Shown: positions 1 through 5,939 of the stretch, piece by piece
Numbering within the stretch: position 1 is the stretch's first letter
How the letters are laid out: each line of letters opens with the position of its first letter
Assembly: GCA_025357175.1 (NCBI GenBank)
Contig: JANXPS010000037.1
Span: forward strand, 1-16,259
Reading direction: 5' to 3'
From: Deltaproteobacteria bacterium
GTDB taxonomy: Bacteria > Desulfobacterota > Deferrimicrobia > Deferrimicrobiales > Deferrimicrobiaceae
DNA: 16,259 bases
Program-made: the position numbers and the translations under genes
The notes under the pieces: generated by a model
What the model saw: the letters and a program-made list of their open reading frames with translations, nothing else
The model's database searches: none
Told to the model about the DNA's origin: nothing

Positions 1-165
1 GAGGAGCACGATGTCGCTCGGATGCAGCCGAAGCGACTCCAGCGCCTCCGTTCCGTCACGCGCCGTGACGACCTCGAATCCCTGCGGGACCAGAATTGAT
101 TCGTGGAGTTCGAGAATCCAGGCCTCATCGTCGACACACAGGATTCTTGGCCGATCTGCAATCAT
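1..165 (-). CDS. Response regulator receiver domain, N-terminal fragment (cut by window edge)
   Basis: The minus strand reads 55 codons from an ATG at 163-165 to the window edge. The translation begins MIADRPRILCVDDEAWILEL, which is the first beta-strand and acidic pocket (Asp-Asp-Glu) of a CheY-like receiver domain. It runs on through a typical helix 1/strand 2 (QGFEVVTARDG) and stops at SDIVLL, just where the phosphoacceptor Asp should follow. A GGGAG sequence about 8 bases upstream of the ATG supports this start. A weak sigma-70-like pair lies upstream on the same strand. The output domain is outside the window, so its role cannot be named. The upstream neighbour is hicB on the same strand, about 200 bases away, so it is probably transcribed separately. 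Confidence 0.82.
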   Translation of the reverse strand, partial: MIADRPRILCVDDEAWILELHESILVPQGFEVVTARDGTEALESLRLHPSDIVLL

Positions 166-217
166 TGCTGCACTCCCGTCATGCGCACTTGCGAGGACAT
201 CCACGGATCGTTTTTGC

Positions 218-246
218 TTTATGTCCTGTTCGGCAGAATACGGCAA
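218..246 (-). promoter_or_regulatory. Weak sigma-70-like promoter for the response regulator at the left edge
   Basis: On the minus strand TTGCCG (241-246) and CATAAA (218-223) are separated by 17 bases and lie 53 bases upstream of the regulator's ATG. Each hexamer matches four of six consensus positions. In a GC-rich genome this local AT-rich patch is suggestive but not strong. Confidence 0.3.
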
Positions 247-305
247 TAACTTTAATGGAATATGCGAGCGTATACCGGGATGGCCGCAATGGCCGGACAG
301 GGAGG

Positions 306-324
306 CGCAACAAAGGCCGTTGCG
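306..324. terminator. Short hairpin downstream of hicB
   Basis: CGCAAC (306-311) and GTTGCG (319-324) form a perfect 6-bp stem with a 7-base loop, about 40 bases past the hicB stop. There is no T-run on either side, so it is only a possible weak terminator. The rest of the 166-361 gap shows no coding or RNA gene that I can support. Confidence 0.25.
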
Positions 325-361
325 TTGGGATCAGTGCTCTGTTTAGATCGGAATATTCATG

Positions 362-685
362 TTATAGCCGCGATAAGACAAACTGATTGATGGAAACCCC
401 CTGTTCGGCCGAAAGAATCGCAAGTTGGCGATGCATGTCCGGCGGGATGCGCAGGGTGATGTTTCCTTTGAATTGTCGTACTCCTAGCGGTTCGGGCACA
501 ACGCCTTTCTCTTCTTCAATCCATTTGATCGACTCGGAGACAGCCAACTCGATCTCCTTGAGTGCCTTCTCCGGAGTTTTGCCGTGGGCAGCCAGGGAGG
601 GAAATTCAAGACAGCGGGCAACATGAGCGTTGTCCTCCGATGACCACTCGATGCGATAAGTGTATTTTTTCATGTCAGTCTTCAT
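362..685 (-). CDS. hicB: HicB-family antitoxin
   Basis: This 107-residue protein has the two parts of a HicB antitoxin. Residues about 5-60 form the partially degraded RNase H-like fold (YRIEWSSEDNAHVARCLEFP, then GKTPEKALKEIELAV), which binds and blocks the HicA toxin. Residues about 72-107 form a ribbon-helix-helix DNA-binding tail (KGNITLRIPPDMHRQLAILS, then SINQFVLSRL), expected to repress its own operon. The ATG at 683-685 is chosen because GGAG lies 7 bases before it inside hicA; the second in-frame ATG four codons later has no such site. The start overlaps the end of hicA by 11 bases, so the pair is translationally coupled. The toxin-first order is the usual one for hicAB. Confidence 0.92.
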   Translation of the reverse strand: MKTDMKKYTYRIEWSSEDNAHVARCLEFPSLAAHGKTPEKALKEIELAVSESIKWIEEEKGVVPEPLGVRQFKGNITLRIPPDMHRQLAILSAEQGVSINQFVLSRL

Positions 686-908
686 TTTCGCGCTCCAGTT
701 TCTCCAGGGCTTTTTTCGCTTGGCGCACCTGATATGGTTTGGCCATTTTGCCGTCTCGCTGGATGTTTATGCGTGGATCCCCCTGCCATGGCGTCTTGAA
801 TATGTAATGACTGCCGGCAATTCGAGGCTCGCCAAAGTGCTTACGACAGATTGTGAGAAGGTCATTGAAAGTTACATTTGCAGGGTTGTCGAGATATTCG
901 GCGTTCAT
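675..908 (-). CDS. hicA: HicA-family toxin (mRNA interferase)
   Basis: This 77-residue protein has the small double-stranded-RNA-binding-like fold of HicA, an mRNA-cleaving toxin that stops translation until HicB binds it. The key motif is GSHYIF at residues 32-37, in which His34 is the conserved catalytic residue of the family. It is followed by the typical strand GDPRINIQRDGKMAKPYQV and a C-terminal helix. It belongs to the longer subtype with an extra N-terminal helix (FNDLLTICRKHFG). No frame damage is visible, so it is probably active. The ribosome-binding site is poor (CAGAGC directly before the ATG), and a perfect palindrome lies only 5 bases upstream, so expression is likely kept low and autoregulated. 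hicB follows with an 11-base overlap. Confidence 0.9.
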   Translation of the reverse strand: MNAEYLDNPANVTFNDLLTICRKHFGEPRIAGSHYIFKTPWQGDPRINIQRDGKMAKPYQVRQAKKALEKLERENED

Positions 909-912
909 GCTC

Positions 913-938
913 TGATGATAGCACGGGCGCTATCATCA
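913..938. promoter_or_regulatory. Perfect 10-bp inverted repeat upstream of hicA, probable HicB operator
   Basis: TGATGATAGC (913-922) and GCTATCATCA (929-938) are exact reverse complements separated by 6 bases. The repeat ends 5 bases from the hicA start codon. Ribbon-helix-helix antitoxins of the HicB family bind palindromes in this position, so this is the natural operator candidate. TATCAT within the hicA-proximal arm also resembles a -10 element. Confidence 0.6.
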
Positions 939-1003
939 AGCCACAGCAAGAGGCGATTCCCCATTATCGGGAAGCGATCCGCCTGAAGCCGGACCAAAAC
1001 TGA
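938..1003 (+). pseudogene. C-terminal remnant of a TPR-repeat protein
   Basis: Reading the plus strand from 938 gives KPQQEAIPHYREAIRLKPDQ, then Asn and a TGA at 1001-1003. This is the second half of a canonical tetratricopeptide repeat: the EAI...HYREAIRLKPD helix-turn pattern is close to the TPR consensus. No further repeat units occur upstream: the frame runs on into the palindrome and hicA without TPR character. I therefore read it as the surviving tail of a TPR gene cut off by whatever brought in the hicAB module. It is short, so chance resemblance is not excluded, but the match covers about 20 consecutive residues and ends at a stop codon. Confidence 0.5.
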
Positions 1004-1014
1004 GCAGAAAAGAA

Positions 1015-1090
1015 TGGTGCGCCCTGAGGGACTCGAACCCCCAACCCTCAGATTCGAAGTCTGATGCTCTATCCATTGAGCTAAGGGCGC
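1015..1090 (-). tRNA. tRNA-Arg, anticodon TCG, with encoded CCA
   Basis: The minus strand folds into a complete cloverleaf of 76 bases. The acceptor stem is GCGCCCT/AGGGCGC, the D arm GCTC/GAGC, the anticodon arm TCAGA-CTTCGAA-TCTGA, the variable loop five bases, and the T arm GGGGG-TTCGAGT-CCCTC with one G-T pair. The anticodon TCG reads arginine CGA codons and, with wobble, other CGN codons. The discriminator is A and CCA is encoded at 1015-1017. The 3' end faces the TPR remnant and hicAB, the side on which tRNA-targeted integrations usually lie. Confidence 0.97.
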
Positions 1091-1227
1091 ACGACGGTGG
1101 GAACTGCGAAGAAAGGTCACGGGAACCGGGGTTCGACGGCCCGGCGATGAGGACATCATAACGCGGCCGGATGCGGGGCGGTAGCACTTTCGATCATGCG
1201 GGAAAAGGATGAATGGGTTATCGCCCG

Positions 1228-1268
1228 CCGTGCATCCGGAGGCAATGCGGAGACCTCCGGATGCACGG
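1228..1268. repeat. Perfect 15-bp inverted repeat downstream of norB
   Basis: CCGTGCATCCGGAGG (1228-1242) and CCTCCGGATGCACGG (1254-1268) are exact reverse complements around an 11-base loop. The repeat lies about 43 bases past the norB stop codon, so it would form a strong hairpin at the 3' end of the norCB transcript. There is no T-run after either arm, so it is either a hairpin that protects the mRNA end, an atypical terminator, or a copy of a genome-wide palindromic repeat. I see nothing else supportable in the 1091-1310 gap. Confidence 0.7.
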
Positions 1269-1310
1269 TATCGTTGGCTACCGTCAGAAGCGTCATCTCA
1301 TCCTGAGAAA

Positions 1311-2648
1311 TTACACCTTGATTGCCGCGACCTTCGCCGGCTTTAGCGACAGCAGGTCGGTCACCGCGAGCACGACGCCGCTCAGGAAGAATACGCCCGC
1401 GAAAAGGGTGACTCCCATCCACAGCCGCATGTACGACTGGGCGGTCATGTACCCCATCCCGAGGACCCGCTCGATATAGCTTTGAAGGACTCCGGCGACG
1501 CCGAAGGTGAGCCCCATGATCATCATCGCGATGCACATCGTCCAGAATGCGATCCTGCCGCGCCGGTCGTCGAAAACCGCCACGCCCTGCAACTTCGGCA
1601 TCGCGTAATAGAAGGTGGTCAGGTTGAGCAGGGCATACGCACCGAAGAAGGCTAGATGGCCGTGCGACACGGTGACCTGCGACCCGTGCGTGTAGTAGTT
1701 GATCTGCGGCAGCGTGTGGAGGAATCCCCAGACCCCGGCGCCGATCAGGTGAAGAATCGAGCAGCCGATCGCGTAGGTCCAGACGAGCGGGTTGACGATC
1801 CGCGTCCTGCGCCGCTTCACGTGCTGCATCGTGTCGATCACCATCAGCATGATCGGAAGTGGCTCAAGCGCCGAGAAGACGCCGCCCACCCACAGCCAGT
1901 AGCTCGGGGCGCCGATCCAGTAGTAATGGTGGCCGGTTCCGGCGACGCCGGTGAACATGAAAAGGCCGATCTCGACGTAGAGCCACTTCTCGACCACTTC
2001 CCGGTCGACGCCGGTCAGCTTCATCAGGATGAACGCCATGATCGAGCCGGTCACGAGTTCCCACGCGCCCTCGACCCAGAGATGGATCACCCACCACCAG
2101 TAATACCAGTCGATGACGAGGTTCCGGTAGAAGGGGATGCCGAACAGGTATAGCCCCGCGAGGAAGACGAGGCCGCCGAGCAGCGTGCCCTGGATGACCG
2201 TCCAGCGCTTCGCGCGGAACATCGTCATCCCCACGTTGAACAGGAAGATCAACGCCCCGGCCACGACGACGAGATTGAGCGGGAACGGGATTTCGAGCAG
2301 CGGCCGCCCTTTGGTCCAGCCGAAGGCGAAGCCGACCAGCGCGGCGACGCCCGTCAGGAGGAGGGCGACCAGCTGGACGTATGCGAGCGCCGTGGAATAG
2401 ATCTCGGATCGCGTCTCTTCCGGGACGATGTAGTAGGTGCCTCCCATGAAGCCGAGCAGTATCCAGAGGACGAGCAGGTTGGTGTGGAATGCGCGCGCCG
2501 TGGCGAACGGGAACACGTCGACCACGGACTGCGGGACGGTGAAGGTGTAGTTGACCGCAAGCCAGAGTCCCAGCACGACCTGGAGCAGGAATAGCGGGAG
2601 GGCGGCCACGAAGTACCAGTACGCGATCTTCTGGGAGCGGAATTCCAT
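1311..2648 (-). CDS. norB: Nitric oxide reductase large subunit NorB (cNOR type)
   Basis: NorB is the membrane subunit that reduces two NO to N2O at a heme b3/non-heme iron centre. The 445 residues hold about 12 hydrophobic segments, normal length for the family. The full ligand set of cytochrome c-dependent NOR is visible. His55 (AFHTN) and His331 (SHGHLAFFG) are the low-spin heme ligands, and His329 is the heme b3 ligand. His189, His240 and His241 hold the FeB iron, with the glutamates of HLWVEGAWEL (Glu193, Glu197). Glu262 in SALEPLP matches another conserved Glu. Absence of the long N-terminal extension of quinol-dependent qNOR, and the norC gene just upstream, fix the type. AAAGGAGG lies before the ATG, and the gap to norC is 12 bases, so the two form an operon. 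norQ, norD and norE do not follow; the next gene is tRNA-Arg. Confidence 0.97.
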   Translation of the reverse strand: MEFRSQKIAYWYFVAALPLFLLQVVLGLWLAVNYTFTVPQSVVDVFPFATARAFHTNLLVLWILLGFMGGTYYIVPEETRSEIYSTALAYVQLVALLLTGVAALVGFAFGWTKGRPLLEIPFPLNLVVVAGALIFLFNVGMTMFRAKRWTVIQGTLLGGLVFLAGLYLFGIPFYRNLVIDWYYWWWVIHLWVEGAWELVTGSIMAFILMKLTGVDREVVEKWLYVEIGLFMFTGVAGTGHHYYWIGAPSYWLWVGGVFSALEPLPIMLMVIDTMQHVKRRRTRIVNPLVWTYAIGCSILHLIGAGVWGFLHTLPQINYYTHGSQVTVSHGHLAFFGAYALLNLTTFYYAMPKLQGVAVFDDRRGRIAFWTMCIAMMIMGLTFGVAGVLQSYIERVLGMGYMTAQSYMRLWMGVTLFAGVFFLSGVVLAVTDLLSLKPAKVAAIKV

Positions 2649-2660
2649 CGCAGACCTCCT

Positions 2661-3362
2661 TTACTTGAGGGACGACAGGAAGCGGGCGACCTCTTCCCGT
2701 TCCCGATCGGTAAGACCGGTCTGCGCCGGCATGTTCGCCTTCGGGTTGACCGCCTTCGGGTCCTGCACGTAGCGCTCGATCTGCCCGGCGGACAGCCGCG
2801 CCCCGATCGTGTCCAGCACGGGGCCGAACGTGCCTCCCGCGCCGTGGAGCGTGTGGCAGCTCATACATCCCCGGGTCTGGAAGACGGCGGCGCCGGGAGA
2901 GGCTGCGGCCGAGGCGACGAGTCGTTCGCCGGCGCGGGAGAGCCGTTTCCGGCTGTCCTGGGGCGGCCAGTCGCCATTCTCGATCCCGTCCACCCAAGTG
3001 AAGAAGGCGGCCAGGTCGTCGATCTCCGCGGCCGCGAGGTGCTGGTTGGGCATCTTCCGCCAGCCGTTAGCGAACGCCTTCCCGGGATCGGTGACGCGGT
3101 AGCGGACGCCCTCCGCCCCGACCCGCCGGATGACCCGCGTGAGATCCGGCGCGTAATATCCGCCGAACCCGAGGATCGTGTGGCAATCGTTGCAGTTGTA
3201 CTTCTGGAAGGCGCGCTTGCCGGCGATCACCCGGTCGTCGATGCGGTCCGCGTGGGACAGCGCCTCGACCTGCCGTTGGGTATCGAATGTGAGGAAGAGA
3301 AAGAGTGCGGACGACGACAGCGTGCCGATCAGGAAGATCCAGAACGCGATGCGTTTGCTCAT
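2661..3362 (-). CDS. norC: Nitric oxide reductase cytochrome c subunit NorC, with an extra c-type heme domain
   Basis: NorC passes electrons from periplasmic donors to NorB. Residues about 5-24 form the single N-terminal membrane anchor. The first heme domain carries CNDCH at 57-61, followed by TILGFGGYYAPDLT and the axial Met104 in WRKMPNQHL, which is the classic NorC core. The WVDGIENGDWPP segment near 123-133 marks where an ordinary NorC of about 150 residues ends. Here the protein continues for another 100 residues with a second cytochrome c domain: CMSCH at 166-170, GAGGTFGPVL, and probable axial Met211 in NPKANMPAQ. The start is set at the ATG of 3360-3362 because AAGGAGGT lies 6 bases before it; an in-frame ATG 14 codons upstream has no such site. 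norB follows 12 bases downstream. Confidence 0.93.
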   Translation of the reverse strand: MSKRIAFWIFLIGTLSSSALFLFLTFDTQRQVEALSHADRIDDRVIAGKRAFQKYNCNDCHTILGFGGYYAPDLTRVIRRVGAEGVRYRVTDPGKAFANGWRKMPNQHLAAAEIDDLAAFFTWVDGIENGDWPPQDSRKRLSRAGERLVASAAASPGAAVFQTRGCMSCHTLHGAGGTFGPVLDTIGARLSAGQIERYVQDPKAVNPKANMPAQTGLTDREREEVARFLSSLK

Positions 3363-3558
3363 GCCACGACCTCCTTGAAGAATTTGCGCGGCCGGTTTCC
3401 CCACCAGGGGAGCCGATTCCTCAAGTAGGGAAAGGGCCCCTTGGCTTGACCGGCTGTGAAGTCAATGGAATCAGAGGGTTGCGACGCCGCAGTCCTTTGG
3501 CACTCTTCTTGGATTACCTGTTGGCAGCATTCGGAACCAAAACACCAGGAGGTGTCCC
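3363..3558. promoter_or_regulatory. Divergent control region between norCB and the small exported protein
   Basis: This 196-bp gap must hold both promoters. TTGAC (3446-3450) and GTCAA (3461-3465) form an inverted repeat with a 10-base spacer, about 85 bases upstream of norC. TCCCC/GGGGA (3398-3411) could form a small hairpin in the norC leader. TGGCAC-N5-TTGG (3498-3512, plus strand) resembles a sigma-54 -24/-12 site but lacks the key C of the -12 GC. I cannot assign an FNR, NsrR or NorR box with confidence. Confidence 0.35.
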
Positions 3559-3798
3559 ATGAAAAAGTTCACCGTTTCGATCCTCGCCGCCGTTCTTTCG
3601 CTTTCGGTCGCCGGTCTGTCGTTCGCCGCCGAAGCCGCTCCCGCCCCCATCGATCCGGGCGCGCCCGCGGTCAAGGCCGAAAAGCCGGCCAAGAAGCATC
3701 ACACCCGGAAGCACACCAAGAAGGCTTCCAAGAAGGCCGCGTCCAAGGCGGCGAAACCCGCCGTCGAAACCGCCCCGGCGGCGCCTGCGGCGAAGTAG
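3559..3798 (+). CDS. Small exported Lys/Ala/Pro-rich protein
   Basis: This 79-residue protein starts with a clear Sec signal peptide: MKK, a hydrophobic stretch FTVSILAAVLSLSVAGL, and a probable cleavage site after Ala23 (SFA-AEA). The mature part of about 55 residues is very basic and simple in composition: an Ala/Pro linker, then KKHHTRKHTKKASKKAASKAAK and an Ala/Pro tail. It has no cysteines and no enzyme motif. Composition recalls acid-shock-type or histone-tail-like proteins, but I do not recognise a family. AGGAGG lies 7 bases before the ATG, so it is well translated. It diverges from norC and converges on the response regulator. A role in binding anionic envelope or metal ligands (the His residues) is only a guess. 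Confidence 0.8.
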   Translation: MKKFTVSILAAVLSLSVAGLSFAAEAAPAPIDPGAPAVKAEKPAKKHHTRKHTKKASKKAASKAAKPAVETAPAAPAAK

Positions 3799-3821
3799 AT
3801 CCTTCAACCGATCGGCGTGAA

Positions 3822-3850
3822 GCGGCGCGGAGGCAATCGATCCGCGCCGC
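3822..3850. terminator. GC-rich hairpin between convergent genes
   Basis: GCGGCGCGGA (3822-3831) and TCCGCGCCGC (3841-3850) form a perfect 10-bp stem with a 9-base loop, 23 bases past the stop of the small exported protein and 9 bases from the stop of the convergent regulator. A second stem, CCCGCAC/GTGCGGG (3851-3857 and 3866-3872), follows at once and covers the regulator's stop codon. Neither has a T-run, so I call them a probable shared bidirectional terminator without certainty. Confidence 0.5.
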
Positions 3851-3859
3851 CCCGCACCA

Positions 3860-4474
3860 TCAATCGTGCGGGTAATCCGGGTACTGCTGTTTCATGCAGT
3901 CGTCGCAGACTCCGTGCGAGAACTCGACCTCCGAATGCTGGCTGATGTAGTGTTCGATCGCCTGCCAGTACCCCTTGTCGTTCCGGATCTTTTTGCAGTG
4001 CATGCAGATGGGCAACAGGCCGGTCAGCAGTTTCACGCTCTCGAGCGACTTCCTCAACTCCTCGGTCAGCTGTTTCCGCTTCCGGTCCGCCTGGTGCTTG
4101 TAGAGCGCCATCTTGATCCCGATCTGGAGATCCCGCGTGTCGAACGGCTTGACGATGTAGCCGTAGGGGTCCGATTCGCCCGCCCGGGACAGCATGCCTT
4201 CCTCCGAGTGGGCGGTCAGGAATATGACCGGCAGATCGTGCATGGCTGAAACGATCCCCGCCGTTTCGATGCCGTCCAGCACTCCGGCGAGCTTGATGTC
4301 CATGAGGACAAGGCCGGGTGGGACCGTTCCAATGGATTCGAGCGCTTTTTCCCCCGAATCGCAAATTCCCGTCACGACATAACCGAGCCGTTCCAGGTCG
4401 TTGGCAATGCTGAGGGCGACGATTCCCTCGTCCTCGACAATCAGGATCTTAACCGTCTCCAAGGTTTCCTCCAT
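3860..4474 (-). CDS. Response regulator with C-terminal Cys4 module
   Basis: Residues about 8-122 form a complete receiver domain: acidic pocket Glu14-Asp15-Glu16, phosphoacceptor Asp59 (LVLMDIKL), Thr87 (IFLTAHS) and Lys109 (YIVKPF). A charged coiled coil (about 124-148) joins it to a tail of about 55 residues with two Cys pairs, CMHC (157-160) and CDDC (190-193), around KKIRNDKGYWQAIEHYI and EFSHG. I have seen this tail on other signalling proteins of related bacteria; the Cys pattern suggests metal binding, but its output is not established. No DNA-binding domain is present. The ATG at 4472-4474 lies inside the end of the kinase gene (26-base overlap) and has no ribosome site; a TTG at 4460-4462 has GGAGG 5 bases before it and may be the true start. 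It is the likely partner of that kinase. Confidence 0.9.
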   Translation of the reverse strand: MEETLETVKILIVEDEGIVALSIANDLERLGYVVTGICDSGEKALESIGTVPPGLVLMDIKLAGVLDGIETAGIVSAMHDLPVIFLTAHSEEGMLSRAGESDPYGYIVKPFDTRDLQIGIKMALYKHQADRKRKQLTEELRKSLESVKLLTGLLPICMHCKKIRNDKGYWQAIEHYISQHSEVEFSHGVCDDCMKQQYPDYPHD

Positions 4475-5717
4475 GACGGGTGAAGGTGACGACCGCCTCG
4501 GTCCCGTCGCCGGAACGGAAAGTCGCTTCCCCGTCAAGCTGGCTGGCCAGCATGTCCACTATTTTCAATCCCAGGGTATTCGTCCTGTGCGGATCGAACC
4601 CCTCCGGAAGACCGACGCCGTCGTCTTTCACCGAGAGGATGCACCTTTCCCCCTCGGCCGTGACGGAAATCGCCAGTTCCCCCCGTTCCCTTCCTTTGAA
4701 GGCGTACTTCAGGGCGTTGGTCACGAGTTCGTTCAGGATGAGACCGCACGGGACTGCGGCGTCCACGTCGAGCATGACGTCTCCGATGTCGATCCTGACG
4801 GCTATTTCCCCCCCGGGGTGCCGCATGATCGCGATCACGGCGTCGAGGAGGCTTCGCACATAATCGGCCAGGTCGATCCGGGACAGATCCCGGGTGCCGC
4901 AAAGTTTCTCGTGGACCAGCGCCATCGACCTGATTCGTTGCTGACTCTCTTCAAAAATGGTTCGAACCGCCGCGTCCGGTATCCGGCTTCCCTGAAGGTT
5001 CAGCAGACTCGATACCACCATGAGGTTGTTCTTGACCCGGTGGTGGATTTCCTTGAGCAGCGTCTCCTTTTCACGGAGCGCCGCGGCTATCGACTCCTCG
5101 GCTAGAGCCTTGGCGAGGCCGAGCGACAGATGGTTGGCGAGTTTCTCCAGCACGGCGATCCGCTCGAGGCTGAAGCGGTTTTTGCTTCGTGAATTGAGCT
5201 GGAGGAGTCCCAGGCATTTCGATCCGGATCTTAAGGGGATGAGGGCAACCGATTCGTACCCCTCGCCGTTGCAGCGGTTGCGGGTCCTGGCCTGCCGTTC
5301 GGCATCGCTCGTGCTTGCGAGCAGCTCCGTCGTGCAGTTGCTCCAGAAGCTTCCGCTCTTTGTGAAGAACGGAAGGGAAGGGTCGAACCGGCCGCGGATC
5401 ACGTTTCCGCACATGCAGGAGAGCACCGCGGATCCGGCCTCGTCGAGGACGGGTTTTCCCGTCTCGTCCCGCTCGCACAGGCGGTTTTCCGCCTCGAGAA
5501 ACTCCCGGCCGAATCCCCTGGATTCAAAATAGGGGTAATCGTCCCCCTTGCCGAGGCGGACGCCGGCCGATTCGCAACCGGAAAAGACGACAAGGAACGA
5601 GGTCGCGGAACGGATCAGGTCGACAACGCCTCTGCTTTCGTTCGCGATGCGCAGAAGTTCGATCACTGCCTCCTGCTCGAGATCGGCGTCCCTTCGGCCT
5701 CCTGTCGTTCTTTCCAC
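4449..5717 (-). CDS. Soluble GAF-HisKA_2 sensor histidine kinase
   Basis: This 422-residue protein has no membrane segment and no signal peptide, so it should sense an intracellular signal. A GAF domain spans about 25-205 and carries a conserved block with Cys101-x-Cys103-Gly-Asn-Val, then DPSLPFFTKSGSFWSN and RNRCNGEGYESVALIPLR. The kinase part begins with LREKETLLKEIHHRVKNN (His at 225-226 is the phosphorylation site region of HisKA_2), then the ATP-binding domain with N-box NELVTNALKYAF (329-340), DDGVGLP (365-371) and TLGLKIVD. The start is set at a GTG (5715-5717) with GGAGGA 5 bases before it. The frame stays open upstream to 6077, but that part is low-complexity and runs into the divergent hybrid kinase gene. 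The regulator gene overlaps its 3' end, so they form one operon and probably one phosphorelay. Confidence 0.92.
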   Translation of the reverse strand: MERTTGGRRDADLEQEAVIELLRIANESRGVVDLIRSATSFLVVFSGCESAGVRLGKGDDYPYFESRGFGREFLEAENRLCERDETGKPVLDEAGSAVLSCMCGNVIRGRFDPSLPFFTKSGSFWSNCTTELLASTSDAERQARTRNRCNGEGYESVALIPLRSGSKCLGLLQLNSRSKNRFSLERIAVLEKLANHLSLGLAKALAEESIAAALREKETLLKEIHHRVKNNLMVVSSLLNLQGSRIPDAAVRTIFEESQQRIRSMALVHEKLCGTRDLSRIDLADYVRSLLDAVIAIMRHPGGEIAVRIDIGDVMLDVDAAVPCGLILNELVTNALKYAFKGRERGELAISVTAEGERCILSVKDDGVGLPEGFDPHRTNTLGLKIVDMLASQLDGEATFRSGDGTEAVVTFTRHGGNLGDG

Positions 5718-5939
5718 CGGTATTCCTCCGAATGTCGACCTCGCACCATGATATTCGAAACCGACGAAATCCGCCTCTTTAATGCCGTTGATCGGTTTCG
5801 GGCGCGGGAGACTTCGCCGTAAACCGGAAGATGACGACCTGAAGATCCGCCCCGTGAAGTTCTTGCGAGAGACTGCCGATACATACGAAGGAAACGGCGT
5901 CGAGCCGGACCCCATATTCGAACAGGCAGGTGCGATAGA
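5718..5939. promoter_or_regulatory. Divergent promoter region of two kinase genes
   Basis: The gap of 222 bp separates the GAF kinase (minus) from the hybrid kinase (plus) and must hold both promoters. The 9-bp word ATATTCGAA occurs at each end, at 5751-5759 and 5914-5922, as a direct repeat containing the palindrome TTCGAA. I could not find convincing -35/-10 pairs. Confidence 0.35.

Noticed and set aside
1..1090. Genomic island flanked by a duplicated tRNA-Arg 3' end (att site)
   Set aside because: I found no second copy of the tRNA 3' end and no integrase in the window; the other side may lie outside.
1156..1296. A 46-residue frame just downstream of norB on the same strand, with a weak AGGA before its ATG
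   Set aside because: It contains the 15-bp inverted repeat, has no recognisable motif, signal or membrane segment, and a non-coding hairpin explains the region better.
3446..3465. FNR/DNR-like box upstream of norC (TTGAC...GTCAA)
   Set aside because: The half-sites are separated by 10 bases; FNR-family boxes need 4, so I keep it only as an unassigned inverted repeat.
3498..3512. Sigma-54 promoter for the small exported protein
   Set aside because: Spacing and the -24 part fit, but the -12 part is TTGG rather than TTGC, and that base is nearly invariant.
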